Origin: Pisolithus tinctorius
Taxonomy: Eukaryota; Basidiomycota; Agaricomycetes; Boletales; Pisolithaceae
Assembly: GCA_024663395.1 (NCBI GenBank)
Contig: JANFAH010000189.1
Coordinates: 1-34,268, forward strand
Reading direction: 5' to 3'
DNA: 34,268 nt
In this document: positions 19,587 to 28,570 of the stretch, one piece after another
Layout of the letters: each line of letters starts with the position of its first letter
Position numbering within the stretch: the stretch's first letter is position 1
The notes under the pieces: model-generated
The model's database searches: none
Seen by the model: the letters and a program-made list of their open reading frames with translations, nothing else
What the model was told of the DNA's origin: nothing
Program-made: the position numbers and the translations under genes

Positions 19587-20240
19587 TGTAGGAAAAGTCC
19601 AAGTAGCTGTATAACACGAGCTAGATGGCTTAGATAACAACAATGAAAAATGAAGGGAACGAATTGTTCGTCCCAAGGGATCCTGGACTGTCGGGACTAG
19701 AAGGAGAGACCCAGCGCTTTGTAGCGGTAGTGTTTCGTGACGTGCGCGGCGTGGTCCGCGGAATAGTACTGGCGATGCGAGCGGTGCGAGCGGTATACGT
19801 GGTTCGTGCGCGGCGGAATGCGAGATGTGCGGTGTAGACAAAGTGGAAAAGAAACTCGTGGTGACCTTCCGAGTGCCAAAAGGTATCATTCTGTACCTAA
19901 GTACAGGGTTTTATAGTCCGGACAAACCCGGAACCTAAGTAAGACAGGGTACAGTAAAGGAAAACCGCGCGACAGCGCGTACACAGAAGACAGGCCAAAC
20001 TGAGGCCGAGGGTATACTACAAGCACTAAAGGAATAGAGACCGTGATAAGAGAAGGAGTCCGAGGAAAAACAACAACTGGAGCACAGCGGCCGTGGGTAT
20101 AGCATTGCACGAGAGGGAGCGAGGGCGCGGGAAGGTAGCGTGCGAACAATGGTGAACGCGAGAGGGGAGCGGACGTAACAGTAGTCACGGAATGGTTAAT
20201 GATAGGGGCTTATGCGTCCAGGGAATGCGGATTCCTCACA
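19587..20240 (-). repeat. 5' LTR of element B
   Basis: This is the 654-bp direct partner of 10169-10822. The TATAAAA box is at 19909-19915 on the minus strand. It retains CpG at every site where I see the 3' copy with TpG or CpA, apart from a few where the reverse holds. CCGG (20241-20244) is the right copy of the target duplication. Confidence 0.95.
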
Positions 20241-20414
20241 CCGGGACAGGTGGACCGGGGACAGGACCGGGGACAGGACTTAACCGAAATGACAGACACT
20301 GCAAAGCAGTGTCTACCGCGCTAGGACATCTGGGGATAGCAAACAGGCGAGGCCGATGCCGGACTAAGTGAGTGCGAGGCCAAGTCCGGCCGGGGTCGAG
20401 ATATGGCTATGACA
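20241..20414 (-). repeat. Solo LTR of A/D family, 5' portion (split by element B)
   Basis: It continues the LTR of 9811-10168 after the CCGG duplication and ends GGCTATGACA. It is followed by ATAAA (20415-20419), the right target duplication. It contains a perfect palindrome AGACACTGC-AAA-GCAGTGTCT (20294-20314). Confidence 0.93.
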
Positions 20415-20419
20415 ATAAA

Positions 20420-20944
20420 CCCCCATGTACTTAGCTAAAAAAAAAGCAATCAGAAGCCATTCACCCAGCAGTCAGTCAGTTTTTCAGTGCCTATCTCGTC
20501 GTTGACAGTTGAGGCTCCATGAAGGGGTCTATCTGTCATCATTTGTATACTTGGTAGTTGAGGCTCATTTGGAAGAGTCTATCTGCCATCCTTCATCATC
20601 TGAAGCTTCCTCTTAGTCAGCAGTCTTAGTCATCCCTCCACTCCTGCATAACTCGTCAACGACTTGCGCCAGGAGCACATTTTATCGAAGTCCATTACTC
20701 CAAGAAGTCCTTTTGGCTGAACACCTTCACTCTGTTCAGCATTCCCCATCCAGTCATCATTCATCCATCTGCTCTTGTGTAACTCGTCGACGACTTGCGC
20801 CAGGAGCACCTCCACTTGAAATCCCCCCCCACATTTAGGTTTCTCTGCACTCCAGGTTCCGTGGAGGCAAACCACCACTTGCTCTTATTTGTCTTCTGTG
20901 TTGGATTTGTTTGGTTTTCACCAGCATTCCACACTTTGACTCAC
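20420..20944. other. Unassigned stretch with duplicated blocks
   Basis: I see no coding frame. Two short blocks are duplicated imperfectly. GTTGAGGCTC...GTCTATCTG..CATC occurs near 20506 and 20553. TAACTCGTC-ACGACTTGCGCCAGGAGCAC occurs near 20647 and 20781. The stretch joined the sequence left of 9806 before the solo LTR arrived. Confidence 0.5.
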
Positions 20945-21041
20945 ACCGGCCTTAAGTCCAGTCCTCTGGACTTAGCCCCTAACCTCCAGCCTCAACTCCA
21001 GTCCAACCAGACTTGGCCCCTGTCTCCTGGCCTTGACTTTG
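20945..21041. repeat. Fragment resembling a family G LTR, cut by element D
   Basis: The part from about 20987 to 21041 (CTCCAGTCCAACCAGACTTG and on to TTGACTTTG) matches the reverse complement of the interior of the short G LTR near 32590-32645. The match stops exactly where element D starts, so D probably inserted into a G copy. The left border is unclear. Confidence 0.5.
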
Positions 21042-21568
21042 TGTCATAGTCGTGTCTTGACCCCAGCTGGACTAGGCCTCACACTCATCCAGTCTGGACT
21101 CGGCCTCACCTGTCCTCTATCCCCAGATGTCCTAGCACGGTAGACACTGCTTTGCAGTGTCTGTCACTCTGGTTAAGTCCTGCCTGGTCCTGTCCCCAGT
21201 CCACTCTGTCCCGGTCTCCGTCACCTTAGTCATACGTTACTAATACTTGCCTTACCAATCACCTTAGCAATCCTAGCGAGACCGGCATTACCGGTCTCCA
21301 TACTATAGTTGTTTCTGGTATATAAACTTGTAGATACTCGGCCTGTACCCCTCAGTCTGAAATCAACTAAGTTAACTCTGATAACCCTGCTTCAGCCTTG
21401 GACTCAGACTGAGATCCACGCAAGGGAATAGCACTGTATCTCCAATTGCTAAGTCCAATCAGTCCAACCATCTGTGTCTTCAACTCCCCTCCTGATCCTG
21501 ACCCCTCAGACTCGTGCCTGCTTTGGTCTCCAGTCCAGTCTCAACCCAAACAATCTGTGAACTTGACA
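21042..21568 (+). repeat. 5' LTR of element D, with promoter core
   Basis: The LTR is 527 bp, TGTCATAGTCGTG...GAACTTGACA. U3 holds two perfect palindromes: AGACACTGC-TTT-GCAGTGTCT (21142-21162) and GAGACCGG-CATTA-CCGGTCTC (21278-21298). A TATATAAA box (21319-21326) is followed 35 bp on by AGTCTGAAAT (21354-21363), the predicted 5' end of the RNA and the self-primer. Confidence 0.93.
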
Positions 21569-21570
21569 GT

Positions 21571-21580
21571 ATTTCAGACT
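21571..21580 (+). other. Self-priming primer-binding site, element D
   Basis: ATTTCAGACT, two bases after the LTR edge, is the exact complement of AGTCTGAAAT at 21354-21363 (10 of 10). No tRNA-like TGG start is present. Confidence 0.78.
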
Positions 21581-21606
21581 CACCACTTGTGTGGGTCTAA
21601 TACACC

Positions 21607-22591
21607 ATGGCAACCAAGACTCGATTCCAACCTCCCTGTGGCCATTCTGCCACAAACCCTGACTCTGCCTCAGCCAGTGGGGCTTGCCATGAGACAGCAC
21701 TAGCTGCCTTGGGCACCACTAGGCATTCTCCAGGTCCCATCAGCCCTTTCAGGGGCTTCTCAGCCTGCACATCCAATACCCCTACTCCACGTTGCCCTGT
21801 TGCCCCCATCCCTGGCGGTGACCCTGGGGATGAAGGGCCAGACTATGATGACAATAATAACCCAGGCAATGATGACCCCAGCAATGGGCCCAGTGACAAC
21901 AATCTGGATGATGATGATCCGGAGGACAAACTGGACTTCCCAGATCTGGACACCAAACCCACGGTTGCAGTCTTCGATAACCTTGCATCAGCCATCAAAC
22001 TGTTGGCTCTCAATGCCCACACTAGTCCTGAATCCTCAAGCAGGACCAAGCTGCATGAGCCTGACACTTTTGATGGCACTGATCCCAAGAAGCTCCGTGC
22101 TTTCTTTATTCAGTGCGAGCTCAATTTCCAAGACCATCCCCGGGCTTTTAGGACCAACCACACCAAGGTCATCTTTGCCCAGTCCTACCTCAAAGGCATG
22201 GCCCTTGAGTGGTTTGAGCTGGACTTGCTCAGGCTCGACAACCCCAATGACCGGCCTCTCTGGATGGACTCCTGGAAGGAGTTTGTCCTAGAGTTGCAAA
22301 CCACCTTTGGCCCCCATGACCCGGTTGCTGACGCTGAGAGCCAACTCGACCACTTGCACATGAAGGATAGCCAGCGCATCAACAAGTATGTAGTTGACTT
22401 TAATTGGCTTGCTTTGCAAGTCCAAGGCTACAGAGACAGTGCGCTGTGCCATCATTTCTATTCCGGCCTCCCAGACCGAATCAAGGATGAGGTCTGTCGG
22501 GTTGGCAAGCCCTGGACACTTCACAAGCTTCACCACCTTGCCCAAGAAATAGATGCGCACTATTGGGAGCACAAAGAAGAAGTCCAAAGGG
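21607..22591 (+). pseudogene. Gag of element D, 5' part
   Basis: The first ~328 codons match gag of element A: the Pro/Ser N-terminus, an acidic Asp/Asn stretch, and the capsid-like domain through DRIKDEVCRVGKPW. The frame is open until element C interrupts it after the codons for VQR. The last listed residues would come from the C LTR. Changes against A are mostly Arg to Trp, Gln, Cys or His, as CpG decay predicts. The remainder of the gene is at 30664-31053. Confidence 0.92.
22587..22591. repeat. Target-site duplication of element C (left copy)
   Basis: AAGGG, repeated exactly at 30659-30663. Removing element C and one copy restores the gag reading frame of D (Q-R-A-S-K-H). Confidence 0.96.
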
Positions 22592-23306
22592 TGTCATAAC
22601 CGTGCGTTTGTCATAAGTCTTTGCTCACTCCGCATCCCTTTCCGCCGGTCATCCGCTCACTCCGCACCAACTCCGCCCAACTTCTGTTGGTTGCGAACCA
22701 TCTCCACTCCGACTGCTGTCGGACTTGTGTTGCCCTCCTACCGGACCGAGCGGTCCGTTCTCTGAGGGGTCATGTGACTACCTTCGCAGTCAGGTACTCC
22801 GCGGCGCGCTCACCGCGTGGTCCAGCGCCTGGACTGTTTCCTTTTCTGTATGTTCTGTGTTACCCGTTTGTATGTCCTCCGTCTACCCTTCATTCGTCGT
22901 CCAGGAAATTTTACTTGAAAACTTACGAGTCTCCGTATGTCAGTTCCGATTCCGATTACTGTACCTCCATAGTAGTATAAAAACATGTACTGTACTCCGC
23001 TGTTCTTCAGTACGAATATCAACTTAGTTCCTACTCCCTCTGATTCCGTCTTCTGTCTGTCGGAGTTATCTCCGAACTCTCCGTCTGTACTCTCCCTCTG
23101 AAATACGAGGGCTGAGATCGTGCAAGGGGGTAGCGCACGAGCTAAACCCGACGCCCTCACTCCGCTCCGCCTTTGTCTCGGCGGTCTTCGTTCCTGCCGA
23201 CACTCCGCTAGTCGGAGTTCTGTCTCTGTGCGTCGGACTTGCTTCCGAACCCCTCTCTAGACCTTATATAGCGTCGGAGTTGGTCGGAGTAGGCCCGGAC
23301 TTGACA
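22592..23306 (+). repeat. 5' LTR of element C, with promoter core
   Basis: The LTR is 715 bp, TGTCATAACCGTGCG...CGGACTTGACA. It contains the palindrome CGGACC-GAGC-GGTCCG (22742-22757) and a TATAAAAA box (22976-22983). AGTACGAATAT (23009-23019) lies 33 bp downstream, the predicted RNA 5' end. Confidence 0.96.
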
Positions 23307-23308
23307 GT

Positions 23309-23319
23309 ATATTCGTACT
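23309..23319 (+). other. Self-priming primer-binding site, element C
   Basis: ATATTCGTACT is the exact 11-nt complement of AGTACGAATAT at 23009-23019. Length, position two bases after the LTR and distance from the TATA box all agree with the Tf1 model. Confidence 0.83.
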
Positions 23320-23367
23320 CGCACTTGTACGATCTCCTTTTCTGTCTTCCAAAAAACTTACACCGTT

Positions 23368-24651
23368 ATGAGAACTCGAGCTCAATCCCAAAGAGAGGTC
23401 GCCGAGAACCTCGCTGTAGCGCTAGCCAATCCGCGTCGACTTCCTTCCGTCGTCGAACAGTTCCAATCTTTCTCCGCTCGACGCCGCTCTCGCGCTGAAG
23501 GCGAAAGCACTTCGCAAGCTGGTCGCTCCGACCTCCACCCAACAACTTTCCATACTCCGTCTCCTCGTAACCGAGGTGATGGACCCGACCCCGACCCTGA
23601 TTATCCTGATGGTGATCCTGACGGCGGGGGCAGCGGTGACGGGGATAACCCCGAGGGCCCGGCTGAGCCACCGGAGGATCCCCTCGTAGCTCTTGCTAGA
23701 GCTGTCCATGCGCTTGCGCGGTCTAGTTCGCGCACTGGGGACTCCGCTCCGAAAACCAAAGTCCGCGAGCCCGACACCTTCGACGGCTCCGACCCTAAGA
23801 AACTCCGCGAGTTCCTCGTACAATGCGAGCTGAACTTCCAAGACCGCCCTCGCGCATTCCGCTCCGACAGAGCAAAGGTTACCTTCGCTCAATCTTATCT
23901 TAAGGGTATGGCCCTGGCTTGGTTCGAGCCAGATTTGCTAAACCCCGACAACTATGACCGCCCGCTCTGGATGGACGACTACCATGAGTTCTTACAAGAA
24001 CTCACAACTAACTTCGGTCCGCATGATGCCATAGCGGATGCCGTCCAACAACTCGAGAACCTAACTATGAAGGATGGGTCTCGAATCACTAAATACGTCG
24101 TGGAGTTCAATCGCTGGGCTTCACAGGTCAAGGACTACGGTGTCGGTGCACTCCGCCACCGCTTCTATAGCGGACTTCCAGACCGCATCAAAGACGAGAT
24201 CGCTCGCGTCGGTAAGCCTTCTACCCTCGCACAACTCCGCGAACTCGCCCAGACCATCGATGCGCGCTACTGGGAGCGCAAAGCAGAAATCTCGCGCACC
24301 ACCAAGTCCGCCTCCGACAAGTCGCAGTCCTCAAACTCCGACAACAAAAGTAAATCGTCGTCCTCCGCCTCCGCTCCGAAGTCCGACGCCAAGGGCAAGG
24401 GCGGGCGGAAAGACCCGCCCAGGCCCGACGCGTCCAAGTCCGATATTGCCCACCTTCTGGGTAAAGATGGCAAACTCACCTCCGCTGAGCGCCAGCGCAG
24501 GATGAAGAACAACCTCTGCCTCTTCTGTGGCGAGGCTGGCCATTCCGCCAAGGACTGTCCCAAGTCCACCTCTCGCGCAGCCAAAGCCCGTGCAGCTACG
24601 GCTGAAACTCCGCCTACTCCGCCTGCGGAGAAGGCAGAGTCAAAAAATTAG
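23368..24651 (+). CDS. gag: Gag polyprotein of element C
   Basis: The ORF is 427 codons and intact. It is homologous to gag of A and D along its length but with a different N-terminus (MRTRAQSQREVAENL). An Asp/Gly/Pro-rich acidic stretch lies at about 70-105. The capsid-like domain covers about 130-310 (FDGSDPKKLREFLVQCELNF; LKGMALAWFEPDLL; YSGLPDRIKDEI). A Ser/Lys-rich basic linker precedes a CCHC knuckle at about 384-397 (CLFCGEAGHSAKDC). It ends in TCA AAA AAT TAG, the slip site for pol. Gag forms the particle shell and packages RNA. Confidence 0.96.
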   Translation: MRTRAQSQREVAENLAVALANPRRLPSVVEQFQSFSARRRSRAEGESTSQAGRSDLHPTTFHTPSPRNRGDGPDPDPDYPDGDPDGGGSGDGDNPEGPAEPPEDPLVALARAVHALARSSSRTGDSAPKTKVREPDTFDGSDPKKLREFLVQCELNFQDRPRAFRSDRAKVTFAQSYLKGMALAWFEPDLLNPDNYDRPLWMDDYHEFLQELTTNFGPHDAIADAVQQLENLTMKDGSRITKYVVEFNRWASQVKDYGVGALRHRFYSGLPDRIKDEIARVGKPSTLAQLRELAQTIDARYWERKAEISRTTKSASDKSQSSNSDNKSKSSSSASAPKSDAKGKGGRKDPPRPDASKSDIAHLLGKDGKLTSAERQRRMKNNLCLFCGEAGHSAKDCPKSTSRAAKARAATAETPPTPPAEKAESKN

Positions 24652-24685
24652 TCCGCTCCTCCAGGGAGCTCGCACAGCCTGGAGG
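24642..24685 (+). promoter_or_regulatory. -1 ribosomal frameshift signal, element C gag/pol
   Basis: The heptamer A AAA AAT (24642-24648) abuts the gag TAG. A 9-nt spacer leads to a perfect stem: CCTCCAGG (24658-24665) pairs with CCTGGAGG (24678-24685) around a 12-nt loop. After a -1 slip the next codons are TTA GTC CGC and the frame stays open through protease to the end of pol. The stem sequence differs from that of A/D but the layout is the same. Confidence 0.87.
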
Positions 24686-27600
24686 AAGCGTTGAACCCAA
24701 CTGTGCGCCACCGGACATCCGACTCAACGCGTCCGCTCTTTCTAGTCCCAACTCTTTACTTCCGTCTGTAACTCTTCCGGATTATTCTGTTGATACTGTT
24801 TCTGCGTTGATCGATTCCGGCTCTTCTCATTGTTTCGTAGACCCGTCTATAATCAAAAAATATGACATTCCTGTCTCCTCCGTTTCTCCGCCAGTTCCGC
24901 TCCGCTTGTTTGATGGTAGTACCAATGCTGTCATTTCCCAAGAAGTAGATCTTTCCCTCCGCTTTCCTTCCGGCGGTGTCAGTTCTGCTTCGTTTTATGT
25001 TACTCCGTTGGATTCTTCTTGTTCGCTGGTATTAGGACACAACTGGCTCACCCGCTTCAATCCGTCGATTGACTGGGTACTGGGCAGTGTGTCGTTCAAA
25101 CCACCGCTACAGGGAATGCCGACGCCCCAGGCGCCTTCGTCACCTTCCGTTGCGACCTCCGCTCCGGATCCGACACCCTCCGCTCCGTTTGCAGCTCCGA
25201 CTGCATCTCCGACCGACTCGCCGCGCTCCGCTCCGCTCGTCTCACTCATCAGTGCTGCTGCGTATGTCAGAGCCTGTGCTCTCCCTGGCTCTAGACAGTT
25301 CCGCTTGCAACTCTCCGCTGATGATGTGAAGCTTCGTGCGTCCTCCGCTTCATCTCCGCCTCCTGACCTCTCCTCGGTTCCTTCTGAGTATCACGAGTTT
25401 GCCGACGTCTTTAGCAAAGACAAGGCCACTGAACTTCCGCCACACCGCTCGTTCGATCTCAAGATCGACCTCGAGGAAGGAGCTTCTCCGCCCATTGGCA
25501 CGATCTACTCTCTTTCTCTGCCAGAGCTTGAAGCTCTCCGCACCTTCATTGACGAGCATCTTGGCTACGGTTTCATCAAGCAGTCCACCTCCGCTCACGG
25601 TGCCCCTGTCCTCTTCGTGAAGAAGAAGGACGGTTCACTCCGCCTCTGCGTTGATTATCGAGGACTCAATAAAATCACGAAAAAAGACCGCTATCCGCTG
25701 CCGCTCATCTCCGACCTACTCGACTCCCCAAGCCGCGCTAAAGTCTATACCAAGATCGACCTCCGCCATGCCTATCATCTAGTCCGCATCGCAGACGGAG
25801 ATGAATGGAAAACAGCATTCCGCACTCGTTATGGTTCTTACGAGTGGCGGGTAATGCCGTTCGGTCTGACTAATGCGCCTGCGGCCTTCCAGCGGTTTGT
25901 TAATAGCATCTTTGCAGACATGCTCGATGTCTGCGTCGTGGTATACCTCGATGACATCTTAATCTATTCGCAGGACATGGAGTCGCATCGCGAACACGTA
26001 AAAGAGGTACTCCGCCGCCTTCGAAAGCATGGTCTTTATGCCAAGCCAGAGAAGTGCGAGTTCCACTCCGACTCCGTCGAGTACCTCGGTTATGTTCTTT
26101 CTCCCTCCGGTCTCACCATGTCCGCTGAGAAGGTTCAGGCAGTCCGCAACTGGCCTGAGCCGCGGAAGGTGCGAGACATCCAGTCTTTCCTTGGTTTCGC
26201 AAATTTCTATAGACGATTCATTAATAACTACTCCGACATCGTCGTTCCGCTCACTCGCCTCACGCGAAAGGGTGCTCCTTGGAACTTTTCCGAGGAGTGC
26301 CGCTCCGCCTTCCTCCGCCTGAAGGATGCCTTCAGCTCCGCCCCTATTCTCACTCACTGGGTCCCTGACGCTCCGCTTACAGTGGAAACCGACGCCTCCG
26401 ACTATGCCATTGCTGGCATTTTGTCGATCACCTGCTCCGACGGTGAACTCCGCCCAGTCGCTTTCTACTCCCGCACCATGACCGCGCCAGAACTCAATTA
26501 TGATACCCACGACAAGGAGCTGTTGGCCATCTTCGAGGCCTTCCGCCATTGGCGGCATTACTTAGAAGGCTCCGCCTTACCTGTCGACGTGGTGACGGAC
26601 CACAAAAACCTTGAGTACTTTTCCACCTCTAAGGTTCTCACCCGTCGACAGGCCCGCTGGTCGGAGTACCTTTCCCAGTTTAATCTTTCCATCCGCTTCC
26701 GACCTGGCCGCTTAGGAGCCAAACCCGACGCACTTACGCGACGTTGGGACGTCTACCCAAAAGGGGGGGATAGGGACTATGTGCAGGTAAATCCTCACAA
26801 TCTCCGCCCTATGTTTACACAGGAGCAACTCGCGTCGTCCCTCCGTACCACCACCCTCATGGCACCTGTGCTCCGCGCCGCCATGGTCTTCGATGTTGAG
26901 TGCTTGCACTCCGACATCATCTCCGCCCTACCATCCGATCCTGTCTCCGCCAGCCATCTTCCAACTCCGACTAAGCCTCGGTGGTCCCTGGACTCCGACG
27001 GTCTACTCCGCCTTGACGATCGTATCTTTGTCCCTGACATTGATGACCTCCGCCTTCGAGTGCTTCGGTTCAAGCATGACCATCCTCTAGCAGGCCATTT
27101 CGGGCAAAACCGCACCCTAGAACTCGTCCGCAGGGACTACGTGTGGCCCAACCTCTGCTCCGACGTGAAAGAATACGTCAGGTCTTGCACCGCCTGTGGA
27201 CGGAGCAAAACTCCGCGTCACCGCCCTTATGGTCTACTGAAGCAACTCCCCGTCCCAGAGAGACCTTGGAACTCCATCTCCATGGACTTCATCGAACACC
27301 TCCCCAACTCCGATGGCTACTCCGCCATACTCGTGGTAGTGGACCGCCTCTCAAAGCAAGCGGTGTTCATCCCCACCCACGACTCCGTCACCTCCGCCGA
27401 ACTCGCTAAGCTCTTCCTGACCCATGTCTTCTCCAAGCACGGAGTACCAGCTAATGTCACCTCCGACAGAGGTCCTGAGTTTGTCTCGCACTTCTTCCGC
27501 TCTCTAGGAAAGGCCCTTAATATGCGTCTTCACTTCACTTCGGGTTACCACCCAGAAGGCGATGGCCAGACCGAGCGAACAAACCAGACTCTCGAGCAGT

Positions 27601-28367
27601 ACCTTCGTGTCTACTGTAACTACCAACAAGACAACTGGGCTGAGCTGTTACCTCTAGCGGAGTTCGCCTTCAACAACGCACCAAGTGCGACAACTGGAGT
27701 TTCTCCCTTCTTCGCTAACAAGGGTTACCATCCAAACCTGTCTGTGATCCCTGACCAGGACTTCACCTCTCCGAGGGCTCACGATTATGTCGTCGAGCTC
27801 TCCGCCCTTCATGACTTCCTCCGCTCCGAAATGTCCGCCGCTCAACAGCGCTACCAGGGTCCAGCAGATGCTAGACGCATACCTCCGCCTGAGTTCAAGG
27901 TCGGAGAACAGGCCTACGTCAAAGCCAAGTACTTCCGCTCCACTCGTCCTTCGGAAAAACTCTCCGAAAAGTACTTAGGTCCGTTCACCATCCTGGCCAG
28001 GCCAGGTACGCATTCTGTCACCCTTAAGCTCCCTGACTCTATGCGCTCGGTACATCCGGTCTTCCATGTCTCACAACTGGAAGCCGCAGCGGCTAACCCT
28101 TTCCCAAACCGACAACAACCTCCGCCTCCGCCAGTAGATGTCGATGGTGACCTTGAGTACGAAGTATCAGAGATACTCGACTCTAAGGTGGACCGCCGTC
28201 GCCGCCATTGTCAACTCTTGTATCTAGTCCGCTGGGCTGGTTACGAGAACACCGACGAAGAAACCTCTTGGGTGCTTGCAACCGAGCTGGATCACGCTTC
28301 TGACATAGTGTCCGCTTTCCATGAACGCTATCCACACAAACCTGGCCCGTATCAACCTCCGCCATAA
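24652..28367 (+). CDS. pol: Pol of element C: protease, RT, RNase H, integrase, chromodomain
   Basis: The -1 frame is open from the slip site to the stop at 28365-28367. Numbering from the Leu codon at 24807: protease LIDSGSSHCF (D3) and VLGHNWLTRF; RT with [20 protein letters not shown] and YLDD (380-383); RNase H with ETDASDYAIAG (D529). Integrase has HHCC (HPLAGHFGQNR to SCTACGRSK) and DDE residues D827, D887 and E923, the last two with the usual 35 residues between them. A C-terminal chromodomain spans about 1114-1175 (YEVSEILDSKV; YLVRWAGY; ETSWVLATEL). Chromodomains direct integration to modified histones in chromoviruses. All catalytic residues are present. Translation is expected as a Gag-Pol fusion, so no ATG is needed. 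Confidence 0.96.
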
Positions 28368-28527
28368 TACTCCGCCTACATAAACTTCCTCCGCGGGCTA
28401 ACTCCGCCTCTTACCGAACTACCTTAAGTACTTTAGAATTTTCTCCGCTTATCCGTTTCACTTCTCAGAGTCACAAGCAAAAACACAAGTCTATCTCGTA
28501 GTAGTACAAAATATACAGACTAAAGAC

Positions 28528-28555
28528 AAAAAAAAAAAAAAAAAAAAAAAAAAAA
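28528..28555 (+). repeat. Run of 28 A residues between pol and the antisense gene of C
   Basis: It stands 160 bp after the pol stop and 16 bp from the 3' end of the antisense gene. It is on the pol sense strand, so for the antisense gene it reads as poly-T, which is the wrong polarity for a captured mRNA tail of that gene. It could be slippage, a purine-rich priming tract, or the trace of a template switch from the polyadenylated element RNA. Confidence 0.9.
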
Positions 28556-28570
28556 GAAAACAAAACTACT

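Larger units (their letters stand above)
10169..20240 (-). mobile_element. Element B: near-intact Ty3/gypsy retrotransposon with antisense extra gene
   Basis: The element is 10,072 bp, bounded by two 654-bp LTRs and a CCGG duplication (10165-10168 and 20241-20244; 4 bp, where most Ty3-like elements give 5). On the minus strand it reads 5' LTR, tRNA-type primer site, gag-protease, -1 slip site, RT/RNase H/integrase, a segment with an antisense zinc-cluster gene and an E-LTR fragment, then the 3' LTR. It lacks a chromodomain and is clearly a different lineage from A, C and D. Both main ORFs are open over their full length. The 11 LTR differences I can see (about 1.7%) are all CpG transitions. 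Confidence 0.95.

Noticed and set aside
22621..23160. Open frames inside the C LTRs (also at 29973-30512)
   Set aside because: They lie in untranslated LTR sequence, overlap the promoter and RNA start, and appear in both LTR copies simply because the DNA is duplicated.
28528..28555. Poly-A as proof that the antisense gene is a retrogene
   Set aside because: It is on the wrong strand relative to that gene, and an acceptor-like splice signal remains in the gene.
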